A stretch of DNA of 42,192 nt from an uncultured Hyphomicrobiales bacterium (GTDB lineage: Bacteria > Pseudomonadota > Alphaproteobacteria > Rhizobiales > Beijerinckiaceae): assembly GCA_903861645.1 (NCBI GenBank), contig CAIOVE010000061.1:1-42192 (forward strand), read 5' to 3'. The notes beneath the pieces were generated by a model. That model saw only the letters and a program-made list of their open reading frames with translations, was not told the DNA's origin and searched no databases. How positions within the stretch are numbered: position 1 is the stretch's first letter; every line of letters starts with the position of its first letter. Below, piece after piece: positions 1 through 7,937 of the stretch. The position numbers and the translations under genes are program-made.

Positions 1-2
1 CA

Positions 3-290
3 TCTCGGCCTCGAAGCTGGCTGATTCGAAAATCAGCCCCGCCTTGGCACCTCAATTCAGGCAAATATGAGTCCCACCAAATGCGGGGATTCCTGAGGGT
101 CACGACCTCGATCAAAGATGAGGCAATCAGGATAATTTTTGCGCTCATGCTGCCTGTCCTACTTCATGGGACATATGACTACCTGATAGGCCAGGGCGCA
201 AATGACGGGGGACGTTTTGTATTTATCTTGGGTTTTGCCTTGGCGGCGGGGTTCACTACATTACGAGCTTATTCCACAAATTCGCGATGA
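3..290 (+). CDS. C-terminal part of a membrane protein, possibly PrsW-type intramembrane protease
   Basis: The frame is open from position 3 to a TGA at 288-290, so the gene may begin outside the window; an ATG at 81 would give only 69 residues. The visible tail has two hydrophobic stretches, the first ending in LLHGTYDYLI and the second being FVFILGFALAAGF. An HxxxD motif (HGTYD) at the end of a membrane helix, followed by one more helix, resembles the last conserved motif of PrsW-family glutamic intramembrane proteases. The other PrsW motifs (EExxK, FxxxE) are not visible, so the family call is tentative. It lies on the AT-richer side of the tRNA-fragment junction and so probably belongs to an integrated element. 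It could equally be a decayed remnant. Confidence 0.3.
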   Translation, partial: SRPRSWLIRKSAPPWHLNSGKYESHQMRGFLRVTTSIKDEAIRIIFALMLPVLLHGTYDYLIGQGANDGGRFVFILGFALAAGFTTLRAYSTNSR

Positions 291-690
291 GCAGCTGACG
301 GACCCTTTCAGATCGTTTAGGGGTCATTTATCAAATGTGCGCCAGATGAACAAAAATGTCTCAACGGGATAATTCTGTTCAAAATTCTCGATCAAAATCA
401 AAGCAAATCAGGTTTTAGCTGAACGAATTCATCCCCATTCCACGTCTCCTGCGCTTTTTCTGAAAAAAACCTGACCGTCCCCAAAGCCAACGAAATTTGG
501 CAAACTCGACGATAGCTTCCTTGCATCGCTCATCTTGGCACAATCCTGTCACACCAGAGGAACGCTTTGTCACAGTGACAGACGCTTTCACGCCGTGAAT
601 CCACGCTTGCAAAAACAATAAAAAAAGACGAAAGTGGCTGTGTAGCAGGCAGAAGTGGAGGGCTTTGGTTCAACGTGAAGGTAATGGGAA
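291..690. other. Non-coding AT-richer stretch at the end of the putative integrated element
   Basis: I see no convincing gene here. The short antisense frames have no recognisable domain, and one of them reads through the tRNA fragment. Base composition is clearly lower in GC than the chromosome to the right, with A/T runs near 340-420 and 610-630. This fits acquired DNA abutting the attachment site at 691. Confidence 0.4.
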
Positions 691-753
691 CAGCGGTAGA
701 GCGTTCCCTTGACATGGGAAAGGTCACAGGTTCGATCCCTGTATCGCCCACCA
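691..753 (+). tRNA. Truncated tRNA-Val(GAC), 3' part only: putative att site
   Basis: The sequence contains a complete anticodon arm (stem 704-708 with 716-720, loop TTGACAT, anticodon GAC at 711-713). It also has a T arm (726-730 with 738-742, loop TTCGATC), the acceptor 3' strand ATCGCCC at 743-749, discriminator A750 and an encoded CCA at 751-753. The 5' acceptor strand (expected GGGCGAT) and the 5' half of the D stem are missing; upstream bases neither match nor pair. It is therefore a 3' fragment and not a working tRNA. Such fragments arise when integrases recombine into the 3' end of a tRNA gene, leaving the intact copy at the far end of the element. Confidence 0.8.
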
Positions 754-785
754 GATCACTCGAAATGTCGATGCTTCCGGCTGTT

Positions 786-1142
786 CTAGCGCGCCTTCGC
801 GCCCAGCTTGCGCAGGTCCGTCAATGAAACCCGCTTTTGGGGCGCGGTTGGCGGTGGCGCGTGAATTCCGGGGGATTTCGTTTCATCCTCCAGCAAAAAA
901 CGAACGCCGGCTGTCGTGCCATTGCGCCAGACCACTTCGACTTCCTTTTCGATGTTCCGACGGGGCACGCGCAGATGGAAGCGTCGGGGGATCGCCGCGG
1001 CGTAGGTGGTTTCGATCTGGGCGCCGGTTGGCGAAATGTCCTTGAGCTCGATTTCCGTGATGCAACCGGACGCGTCGACGATCTGCGCCGCCGCGCGCAT
1101 CGATACGCGGTCTCCCAGGCGGCGGCCGGTTGGGTCTTTCAT
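786..1142 (-). CDS. PilZ domain protein
   Basis: Protein of 118 residues. The N-terminus has RRLGDR (residues 7-12), matching the RxxxR arginine motif of PilZ domains, and LKDISPTGAQIE further on matches the D/NxSxxG motif; together these bind cyclic di-GMP in the family. Beta strands with VEVVWRNGTTAGVRF complete the small barrel. A basic, proline-containing tail of about 30 residues follows. It has no output domain, so it is probably a stand-alone c-di-GMP adaptor or receptor; its target cannot be inferred from the neighbours. Start chosen at 1142, with an AAGAGA ribosome-binding-like sequence upstream. It is the first chromosomal gene right of the tRNA fragment. Confidence 0.8.
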   Translation of the reverse strand: MKDPTGRRLGDRVSMRAAAQIVDASGCITEIELKDISPTGAQIETTYAAAIPRRFHLRVPRRNIEKEVEVVWRNGTTAGVRFLLEDETKSPGIHAPPPTAPQKRVSLTDLRKLGAKAR

Positions 1143-1595
1143 TTCGACATCTCTTTTGCCCGATACGATCGAGAACGCATTCTATATTTTGATATATTAA
1201 AAAACCGATGTGAATTAGTCGGCGATGGGCAATATCGGCTTATCTTTCCATAAGTTACTCCCGAATGTAAATTTGATCGACTGGTCACTTCTGTTGACGC
1301 GCATTGTCGCCCTCCCATTTTTTCTCGATCGATACAGTGGCCGGGGATTGGCATGGAATGCAGAATGCCGCCTAATTTTTAGGCGTCGTCGGCTCGTTTG
1401 CCCGGTTGCCGCCCATTTCTGGCCCGGGTCGGCTGGCGCGAACCTTGCTCCCTTTTAATCGTTGGATTGGTCCGACGGGCGGCGCCCATCATTCGGCGCG
1501 ATGACATAGGCGGGGTCGTGGCGGTTCGAGCATTGCTTTCCCTCCCGGATAACCGGGCGCGCTGGCTTCGTCGCGGCTAGACCGGAACGATATTC
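1143..1595. promoter_or_regulatory. Divergent intergenic region between the PilZ gene and nirA
   Basis: About 450 bases without a supportable gene. The half next to the PilZ gene is AT-rich (TATTTTGATATATT near 1182) and could hold its promoter. A perfect 7-bp inverted repeat with a 3-base centre (CGCCTAATTTTTAGGCG) lies at 1369-1385, and a smaller hairpin CCCGGATAACCGGG at 1544-1557 sits in the nirA leader. Assimilatory nitrite reductase operons are often controlled by NtrC or by NasT antitermination of the leader, but I could not identify a sigma-54 promoter or a clear terminator/antiterminator pair. Confidence 0.35.
1369..1385. repeat. Perfect 17-base palindrome upstream of nirA
   Basis: CGCCTAA and TTAGGCG are exact inverted repeats around a TTT centre, about 210 bases before the nirA start. 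It could be an operator for a dimeric regulator or a short RNA hairpin. No regulator gene is adjacent to assign it to. Confidence 0.35.
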
Positions 1596-3359
1596 ATGGG
1601 TCAGGACTTTTCCGCCGAACAGAAGCGCTTTCTGGAAGGCTTCACCTCGGGCTTGCAGATCGCCCGCGCGGCGGGCGCCGTGGCGGTCGGCGCGCCAGCG
1701 CCCGCGGCGCCCTCGGGGCCGGATGCGTCCCATCTCGCCGCGATGGCGCGCGTCGAGGCGGCGGGCGGCAAGCTCGCCGATCAGGAGAAATGGAAGCGCG
1801 CCGAACATCCCTTCGACGCCTATGGGCGCTTCCGCGCGCAGGCGCGCGCCGGCGCCTATCCCAAGCCCGAGGATAATTTCCGCTGGCGTTACCACGGTCT
1901 GTTTTACGTGGCGCCGGCCCAGAACAGCTATATGTGCCGGCTACGCATTCCCAATGGCGTTTTGACCGCGTGGCAGATGCTGGGCGTCGCCGACCTCGCG
2001 GAAAAATTCGGCGGCGGATTCAGCCATGTGACGACGCGCGCCAATCTGCAAATCCGCGAGATCGAGGCCGCCAGCGCGCCCGATCTCGTCGAGGGGCTGG
2101 CGGGCATCGGCCTCACGCCAAAAGGCTCCGGCGCCGACAATATCCGCAACGTCACTGGGTCCGCGACGGCGGGCATTGACGCGCAAGAGTTGCTCGACAC
2201 GCGTCCGCTCGCCAGCGAATGGCATCATCACATTCTCAACGATCGCTCGCTTTATGGCCTGCCGCGCAAGTTCAACGTCGCCTTCGACGGCGGCGGCGCG
2301 GTCGCCACGCTCGAGGACACCAACGACATCGGCTTTCAGGCGGTGCGCGTGCTGGACGGCGCCGGCGTGGAGCCGGGCGTGTGGTGTCGGCTCGCGCTTG
2401 GCGGCATCACCGGCCATCGCGATCTCGCGCGCGATACGGGCGTGATCGTGCCGCCGCATGAAACAACCGCCGTCGCCGACGCGATCATCCGCGTGTTCAT
2501 CGAGCGCGGCGACCGCACCGATCGCAACAAGGCGCGGCTGAAATACGTGCTCGACATGATGGGTTTCGACGCGTTTCTCGCCGCCGTCGAGGAAAAGCTT
2601 GGCCGTCCGCTCGCGCGCGTCGACGCGTCGTTCGTCGAGCCGCGCCCGCCGGTTGATCGGCTGGCGCATATCGGGGTCCATCCGCAGAAGCAGGCGGGCC
2701 TCAACTGGGTCGGCGTCTGGACGCCGCTGGGGCGCATGACCTGCGCGCAGATGCGCGCGCTCGCCAAGGTCGCGCTGACATGGGGCGATGGCGATATTCG
2801 CCTGACCGTCTGGCAGAACCTGCTCTTTTCGGGCGTCGCGGACGCCAACGTCGCGCGCGCCATCGCCGACATCGAGGCCGCTGGATTGCAATGCGCGGTT
2901 TCCAATGTTCGCGCGGGCCTCGTCGCCTGCACGGGCGCGAAGGGCTGCAAATTCGCCGCGTCCGACACGAAGGGGCACGCGCTGGAGATCGCCGATCATC
3001 TCGACGCGCGGCTGACGCTCGACAGGCCGGTGAATATTCACCTGACGGGATGCCACCATTCCTGCGCGCAGCATTACATCGGCGATATCGGCCTGATCGG
3101 CGCGAAGGTCACGGTGAACGAGGACGGCGATCAGGTCGAGGGCTATCACATCCACGTCGGCGGCGGTTACGCCGACAAGGGAGCGATTGGCCGGCTGATC
3201 GAATCCGACGTGACCGCCGCCGACGCGCCAAGACGCGTCGAGGCGCTGCTGCGCGCCTACCTCGATCATCGCGCCGACGCGACCGAGGATTTTCACGCGT
3301 TCGTCGCCCGTCATGACGACGCCGCCCTGAAAAAACTAGCCGCGGAGACGCTTCCATGA
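1596..3359 (+). CDS. nirA: NirA-family ferredoxin-type nitrite/sulfite reductase
   Basis: Protein of 587 residues with the duplicated ferredoxin-like and siroheme architecture of assimilatory nitrite and sulfite reductases. The [4Fe-4S]/siroheme cysteines are visible as CTGAKGC (C445, C451) and TGCHHSC (C486, C490), the CX5C...CX3C pattern. Upstream motifs such as THVTTRANLQ-like SHVTTRANLQIREIE (about residues 145-159) and NIRNVTGS are typical of the NirA group. The enzyme performs six-electron reduction of nitrite to ammonium, or sulfite to sulfide. The NirA resemblance favours nitrite, but sequence alone does not settle this and no nitrate reductase is in view. The stop overlaps the start of the flavoreductase gene (ATGA at 3356-3359), so the two are translationally coupled and the neighbour is the likely electron donor. 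Confidence 0.85.
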   Translation: MGQDFSAEQKRFLEGFTSGLQIARAAGAVAVGAPAPAAPSGPDASHLAAMARVEAAGGKLADQEKWKRAEHPFDAYGRFRAQARAGAYPKPEDNFRWRYHGLFYVAPAQNSYMCRLRIPNGVLTAWQMLGVADLAEKFGGGFSHVTTRANLQIREIEAASAPDLVEGLAGIGLTPKGSGADNIRNVTGSATAGIDAQELLDTRPLASEWHHHILNDRSLYGLPRKFNVAFDGGGAVATLEDTNDIGFQAVRVLDGAGVEPGVWCRLALGGITGHRDLARDTGVIVPPHETTAVADAIIRVFIERGDRTDRNKARLKYVLDMMGFDAFLAAVEEKLGRPLARVDASFVEPRPPVDRLAHIGVHPQKQAGLNWVGVWTPLGRMTCAQMRALAKVALTWGDGDIRLTVWQNLLFSGVADANVARAIADIEAAGLQCAVSNVRAGLVACTGAKGCKFAASDTKGHALEIADHLDARLTLDRPVNIHLTGCHHSCAQHYIGDIGLIGAKVTVNEDGDQVEGYHIHVGGGYADKGAIGRLIESDVTAADAPRRVEALLRAYLDHRADATEDFHAFVARHDDAALKKLAAETLP

Positions 3360-4960
3360 GCGCGCCGGTCATCGCGACGCCCGTTTTTCTCATTCCCGAA
3401 AGCGCGCCTTTCACCGCCGAGCAACGAGCGTGGCTGTCCGGCCTGTTCGCGGCGACGCTCGCGCCGCAAGGGCTGGGCGCGACGGCGCTGGGCGGCGGCG
3501 AAGCGGCGCGTCTGTCGGCGCCATCCGGCCCCGTGCTCGCCAGCAATGACGACGCGCCCTGGCACGATCCCGCCATGGCGATCGACGAGCGAATGAAACT
3601 CGCCGAGGCGAAGCCGCTGGCGCCCAAGCTGATGGCCGCCATGGCGCAGCAGGACTGCGGCCAGTGCGGCTACAATTGCGCCGATTACGCCAACGCGCTG
3701 TTCGAGAAGAAGGAGGAAAGGCTCAATCTGTGCGCGCCCGGCGGCAAGGAAACCGCGCGCATGCTGAAGCAGCTCGCCGTCGAGATTGGCGCGGCCGCGG
3801 CCACGCCTTCCGCGCCAGCCGTGGTCGAATCCATCAACCTCGGCGCGCCCGGTCGCTGCCGCGAGGCGCCGCTGGAGGCGCGTTTCGCAGCGCGGCGCAA
3901 GCTCAATGGCGCCGGTTCGGAAAAGGACACGTGGCATATCGATTTCGATATCGGCGCCTCGGGCGTCGACTATGTTGTCGGCGATTCCTTCGGTGTGTTT
4001 CCATCCAACGATCCCGGCCTCGTCGATCAGATCATCGCCATGCTCGGCGCGTCGCACACGATGGAAATGCGCGGCAAGACCCTGCGCGACGTGTTGCGCG
4101 ACGACGTCGCGCTGGGCGCGGCGCCCGACGCCCTGTTTGAACTGATTTCCTACGTGACCGGCGGCAAGATCAGGGACAGGGCGCGCGCGCTCGCGCGTGG
4201 CGAGGATCCCGACGGCGACGCGGCCACGCTCGACGTGATGGCCGCGTTGCAGAAGTTTCCCGCCGCGCGCATGCATGCCGAGGCTTTCGTCGACGCGCTC
4301 GAACCCTTGCAGCCGCGGCTTTATTCCATCTCCTCGTCGCCGAAATTCATGCCGGGATTCGTGTCGCTGACGGTTGACGCGGTGCGCTACACCGTGGGCA
4401 AGCGCAAGCGTGTCGGCGTTGCTTCAACCTTTCTCGCCGATCGTGTCGCGACCGGCGCGCCGGTGAAGTTCTACGTGCAGAAGGCGCATGACTTCGCCTT
4501 GCCGGCCGATCCGTTGACGCCCATCATCATGGTCGGACCCGGCACGGGCGTCGCGCCCTTCCGCGCCTTTCTGCAGGAGCGGCAGGTCACGCGCGCGCCC
4601 GGCAAGAACTGGCTTTTCTTTGGCCATCAGCGGCAGATGTCGGACTTCTTCTACAAGGAGGAACTCGATCATCTGCGCGAGACGAAGGTGTTGACGCGCC
4701 TATCGTTGGCGTGGTCGCGCGATGGCGCGCAAAAATACTACGTGCAGGATCGCATGCGCGAGGTTGGCGCGGCGCTTTGGCAGTGGCTGGCGGAAGGCGC
4801 GCATTTCTATATCTGCGGCGACGCCAAGCGCATGGCGAAGGATGTCGAGGCGGCGCTCGTCGATATCGTCGCCCAGCATGGCGCGCGCTCGATGGACGAC
4901 GCCATCGCCTTCGTCGGCGGTTTGAAGAAGTCCGGTCGTTTCCAAGCCGATGTTTATTGA
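3356..4960 (+). CDS. Flavoprotein reductase (sulfite reductase alpha-like) with 4Fe-4S domain
   Basis: Protein of 534 residues. A cluster motif of four cysteines (C101, C104, C108, C126; CX2CX3CX17C) fits the putative Fe-S domain of PF04060. The C-terminal 300 residues are a CysJ-type FAD/NADPH module: RLYSISSSP (from R321) binds FAD, GVASTFLADR contacts the flavin, GPGTGVAPFRAF (from about 394) binds NADPH, and the chain ends in an aromatic residue (Tyr). The N-terminal FMN-flavodoxin domain of true CysJ is absent; the Fe-S domain may replace it as the electron relay. By its overlap with nirA it probably passes NADPH electrons directly to that reductase, so the operon need not depend on ferredoxin (inference). 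Confidence 0.82.
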   Translation: MSAPVIATPVFLIPESAPFTAEQRAWLSGLFAATLAPQGLGATALGGGEAARLSAPSGPVLASNDDAPWHDPAMAIDERMKLAEAKPLAPKLMAAMAQQDCGQCGYNCADYANALFEKKEERLNLCAPGGKETARMLKQLAVEIGAAAATPSAPAVVESINLGAPGRCREAPLEARFAARRKLNGAGSEKDTWHIDFDIGASGVDYVVGDSFGVFPSNDPGLVDQIIAMLGASHTMEMRGKTLRDVLRDDVALGAAPDALFELISYVTGGKIRDRARALARGEDPDGDAATLDVMAALQKFPAARMHAEAFVDALEPLQPRLYSISSSPKFMPGFVSLTVDAVRYTVGKRKRVGVASTFLADRVATGAPVKFYVQKAHDFALPADPLTPIIMVGPGTGVAPFRAFLQERQVTRAPGKNWLFFGHQRQMSDFFYKEELDHLRETKVLTRLSLAWSRDGAQKYYVQDRMREVGAALWQWLAEGAHFYICGDAKRMAKDVEAALVDIVAQHGARSMDDAIAFVGGLKKSGRFQADVY

Positions 4961-5030
4961 CGCGGGGCTTGCCCGGGCGCGCTTTTGCGCCACACTCGGC
5001 GCGCCGTCGGGCGAATAAGAGGGAATCGCG

Positions 5031-5519
5031 ATGAGCCACGACATCGATGACGACGACAGGGCACTGCTGCGCCGCGCGGTCGAGCTTTCTCGCGATCACA
5101 TGCGTGCTGGCAGGGGCGGCCCGTTCGGCGCGGTGATCGCGCGTGGCGGCGTCGTGCTCGCGGAAGGATCGAACGAGGTCACGTCGACGAATGATCCGAC
5201 CGCGCACGCCGAGGTCGTCGCCATCAGGCGGGCCTGCGCGGCCGTGAAGGATTTTTCGCTCGCGGGCGCGACGATCTACGCCAGTTGCGAGCCGTGCCCC
5301 ATGTGTCTGTCGTCGATCTACTGGGCGCGCATCGGGCGCATCGTCTTCGCCAACTCGCGCCAACAGGCCGCGGCGATCGGCTTTGACGACGAGTTTTTAT
5401 ATACCGAGGTGCCCAAGCCCATTGGCGAGCGCGCGATTCCGACCTTGCACGCGCCAAGCGCGATGGCGGACGAGGTCTTCGCCGAGTGGATGGCGAAGGC
5501 CGACAAGATTCAATACTGA
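5031..5519 (+). CDS. guaD: Nucleoside/guanine deaminase, cytidine deaminase fold
   Basis: Protein of 162 residues with the zinc site of the cytidine deaminase superfamily: TAHAEVVAI (His-Ala-Glu, the proton shuttle) and CEPCPMC (the PCxxC cysteines). The segment NDPTAHAE together with a C-terminal FDDEFLYTEV region and a length near 160 fits the guanine deaminase GuaD group better than the tRNA adenosine deaminase TadA, which lacks this tail. The reaction would be guanine to xanthine. Start at the ATG preceded by GAGGGAA. It lies 70 bases after the flavoreductase gene in the same direction and converges on irr with only 7 bases between the stops. TadA-like activity cannot be ruled out. Confidence 0.75.
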   Translation: MSHDIDDDDRALLRRAVELSRDHMRAGRGGPFGAVIARGGVVLAEGSNEVTSTNDPTAHAEVVAIRRACAAVKDFSLAGATIYASCEPCPMCLSSIYWARIGRIVFANSRQQAAAIGFDDEFLYTEVPKPIGERAIPTLHAPSAMADEVFAEWMAKADKIQY

Positions 5520-5526
5520 ATCAGGA

Positions 5527-5958
5527 TCAGAGCGACTTCAGCCGGACGACCACGTCGATCGATTCGATCATCGTGCCCTCGGGCGCCGGGATGTTCAGGA
5601 TCGGAATCAACTCCTCGGGAATGTCGAAGAGTTCCTCGCGGTCTTCCCGGTAGAAGTGGAAGTGAGGGCCGGTCTTGGTGTCGTACCAGACCTTCGCGCC
5701 GTAAACGGCGATCTCGCGCAGCAGGCCGCGCTCGGCGAATTGATGCAGGGTGTTGTAGATCGTCGCGAGCGACGGTGGATAGCGCAACTCGCGCGCTTCC
5801 TCGTAAAGCATTTCCGCGGTGAAGTGCCGGTCGCCTTTTTCGAACAGCAGCGCGCCAAGGTCCATGCGCTGGCGAGTCGGGCGCAGGTCGGCGGCGAGCA
5901 GCCGGTCTCGCACCGAACAGGGCGATGGATGGATCTTGCTTGCGATCTGGCTCTGCAT
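5527..5958 (-). CDS. irr: Irr-type iron response regulator (Fur family)
   Basis: Protein of 143 residues with a Fur-type winged helix: LRPTRQRMDLGALLF (about 25-39), then GDRHFTAEMLYEEA and SLATIYNTLHQFAERGLL (63-80), the DNA-recognition region. The spacing and the IPAPEG...IDVVVRL tail match Irr, the haem-sensing regulator of rhizobia that represses haem synthesis and controls iron uptake when iron is low. Two signatures deviate: the haem regulatory CP dipeptide appears as PCSV at residues 13-16, and the HHH triplet as HFH (99-101). Haem-induced degradation could therefore differ from Bradyrhizobium. GGAGAGG precedes the ATG. A candidate Irr box lies just upstream, suggesting autoregulation. 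Confidence 0.82.
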   Translation of the reverse strand: MQSQIASKIHPSPCSVRDRLLAADLRPTRQRMDLGALLFEKGDRHFTAEMLYEEARELRYPPSLATIYNTLHQFAERGLLREIAVYGAKVWYDTKTGPHFHFYREDREELFDIPEELIPILNIPAPEGTMIESIDVVVRLKSL

Positions 5959-5995
5959 TTCTGTCGCCTCTCCATCCAGGCGATGGAGGCGCTGG

Positions 5996-6012
5996 ATTGG
6001 AATTCTTCTAAA
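5996..6012 (-). promoter_or_regulatory. Candidate iron control element (Irr box) upstream of irr
   Basis: Read on the minus strand the site is TTTAGAAGAATTCCAAT. One half, TTTAGAA, is a perfect match to the iron control element half-site as I recall it, and the other half (TTCCAAT against TTCTAAA) matches at five of seven positions, with a 3-base spacer. It sits 38-54 bases before the irr start, where a promoter is expected. Confidence 0.45.
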
Positions 6013-6061
6013 CTACGTATTTCTTTTGGAGTTTAGCGTGTTCCCGCGCGCGCGACAAGCG

Positions 6062-6577
6062 TCAAGTCGCCGCTGGTCCCGCTGGCGCCGCGTAACGTGA
6101 AAATTCCATGACGACCTGTTGATAGACGGGGCGCTTGAAGGGAATGATCAGGTCCGGCAGGCGGTCCATGCGTTCCCAGCGCCAGGCGTCGAATTCCGCC
6201 TTGTGGCCATCGGGCGCGTCGATGTTGATTTCGCCATCCTCGCCCTCGAAGCGCAGCGCGAACCATTTTTGCCGCTGGCCACGATACTTGCCGCGCCACG
6301 CCTTGCGGGCGACGTCGTTGGGCAGGTCGTAGGCGTGCCATTCGGCCGCTTCCGCCAATACCGAGACGCGGCGGACGCCGGTCTCCTCGCGCAGTTCCCG
6401 CAGGCAGGCGTCGAGCGGCGCTTCCCCCTCGTCGATGCCGCCTTGCGGCATCTGCCACTCATGCTCCGCGTCGACATGCTCGACGAGGTGCTTGTCCTTG
6501 CGGCGGCCAATGAAGACAAGCCCGGCCCGGTTGATCAGCATGATGCCGACGCAGGGGCGATAATCGGAAAGGGACAT
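6062..6577 (-). CDS. rppH: RNA pyrophosphohydrolase RppH
   Basis: Protein of 171 residues. A full Nudix box spans residues 46-67 ([13 protein letters not shown]...REETG), followed by the RppH-typical segment [17 protein letters not shown]. The N-terminus [11 protein letters not shown] is also characteristic. RppH removes pyrophosphate from the 5' end of primary transcripts, which triggers RNase E decay. It is the last gene of the minus-strand block that starts with nadD, 27 bases after the deacetylase gene. This order (ctpA, deacetylase, rppH) is conserved in Hyphomicrobiales. Confidence 0.92.
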   Translation of the reverse strand: MSLSDYRPCVGIMLINRAGLVFIGRRKDKHLVEHVDAEHEWQMPQGGIDEGEAPLDACLRELREETGVRRVSVLAEAAEWHAYDLPNDVARKAWRGKYRGQRQKWFALRFEGEDGEINIDAPDGHKAEFDAWRWERMDRLPDLIIPFKRPVYQQVVMEFSRYAAPAGPAAT

Positions 6578-6604
6578 GGGATTTCCAGGTGCGGAAATAG
6601 CTCT

Positions 6605-7828
6605 TTATCGGCTATTGCGCGCCGTGGGAATGGCGGGGCGCGCGACAAGCGCGCTCAGGGGGGCGACGATGACGCCCCGTCGTTCCATGCCATCAAGAAA
6701 CCGCGCGGCCTGCTCCACGCTGGTGGGCAGGGCGCTCATGGTCCCGATCGCGGCGCCTCGCTCGCGGGCGATGGCTTCGAGCCTCGCGAAGGCCGCGGCC
6801 ACGGCCTCTGGCGACCGATCGGCGTCCAGCACCACGTCGGCGCGCGCGGCGGGCGCGCCAAGGCTTGCGCCCGCCGTCGCCGCCACGCTTTGCGGGGATG
6901 TTCCGTCGTCGAGATACAGAAGGCCGCGTTTCGCCACGTCGGCCAGCACGGGCGAGATAGCCTCGACCCGCGACGTGAAGTTCCGCCCGAGGAAATTCTC
7001 GACGCCCACATAGCCGGTGAACCGGGACAGGAGCCACGACAGGCGATCCGTCAACTGGTCGGCGGGCAGGCCGGCCTCCAGCACGCGCGATCCATTGGGG
7101 CCAGCGCCCTCCGTGGCTTCCATGGGCAGTTGAAGAACCGTCTCGTGCCCGTCCGCGCGGGCCCGCGCCGTCTGGCGTTCGAGGTCCGCTCCATAGGGGG
7201 CGAAGGCGAAGGTCACGTCCGCGGGCAACTTGTCGAGGGCCAGTTTCGTCGCCGTGGCGCTCAGGCCCATGCCGCCCACGACCAGCGCGATGCGGGGCGG
7301 ACCGCCACGCCCGCCGAGGGCTGTCGTCGTTGGGCGGGCATAGACATCCACCGGGCGAGCGCCATCCGGGCCGATCCGGGGCAGGGGGCCGTATTTGCCG
7401 TTCTCGACCAACCGGCGGTCCGGCGCCGGGGACAGGCCCGCGCCAATATTTTGTGGTATCTGGATAATCAGGCCGCCGGGCGTGGCGCCACCGCCGGGGC
7501 GGACCACGCGCACGCCACTGCTCGCCTCGACTTCCGCCGCGCTCGACCGCGCGCCCGATGTCGCGATGGTCGCCGTTATGTCCGGGCTGTCAGCGGGGGC
7601 CGCGGGGCGCGGCGGCGGAGTCGCTGGCTTTGGAGCGACGTCGATCCGGGCGATGGCGAATGGCTCGCCGCCCATGCCATTATCCGAAATCACCGCGAAG
7701 ACGCCGAGGCCCAGTGCGAGGGCGGCCAGACCGCCGTATCCAATGGCGTTCCACGGGATTTCCCGGCGGGTATCCAGATCGCGATCGAGATCGAGACCCA
7801 GCGGCTTGTGCAGGTCATCGGCAGGCAT
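6605..7828 (-). CDS. Divergent polysaccharide deacetylase family protein (DUF610/YibQ)
   Basis: Protein of 407 residues. An N-terminal cytoplasmic segment is followed by one membrane anchor (about residues 28-48, IGYGGLAALALGLGVFAVI), then a proline/alanine-rich linker. The periplasmic NodB-like domain starts around 180 with RIALVVGGMGLS. Recognisable blocks are FAFAPYG, LQLPMEA and YLDDGTS. Members of this family have the carbohydrate esterase fold but altered metal ligands, and their substrate is unknown; a role at the cell envelope is likely. It lies downstream of envC and ctpA and is probably co-transcribed, although a 109-base gap separates it from ctpA. Confidence 0.85.
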   Translation of the reverse strand: MPADDLHKPLGLDLDRDLDTRREIPWNAIGYGGLAALALGLGVFAVISDNGMGGEPFAIARIDVAPKPATPPPRPAAPADSPDITATIATSGARSSAAEVEASSGVRVVRPGGGATPGGLIIQIPQNIGAGLSPAPDRRLVENGKYGPLPRIGPDGARPVDVYARPTTTALGGRGGPPRIALVVGGMGLSATATKLALDKLPADVTFAFAPYGADLERQTARARADGHETVLQLPMEATEGAGPNGSRVLEAGLPADQLTDRLSWLLSRFTGYVGVENFLGRNFTSRVEAISPVLADVAKRGLLYLDDGTSPQSVAATAGASLGAPAARADVVLDADRSPEAVAAAFARLEAIARERGAAIGTMSALPTSVEQAARFLDGMERRGVIVAPLSALVARPAIPTARNSR

Positions 7829-7937
7829 GTTTTTTCCCGTGCATGTCCCGCGGCGCGCGAATCAGAAAGGTCCCGACGCGGCATTGTCATGCCAGACGTC
7901 GGGCCCGTCGAGATAAATTATGCTTCGTCGTCGACGA

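Noticed and set aside
530-751. Minus-strand frame beginning MGDTGIEPVT
   Set aside because: It is the antisense of the tRNA-Val fragment; this peptide start is a known artefact of translating tRNA genes backwards.
1386-1595. NasT-type terminator/antiterminator leader or sigma-54 promoter for nirA
   Set aside because: Only a weak 5-bp hairpin without a T run and no GG-N10-GC promoter with proper spacing were found.
1941-3314. Long antisense frame of 457 codons opposite nirA
   Set aside because: GC-rich genes produce long open antisense frames; the composition is arginine/alanine noise and nirA is certain.
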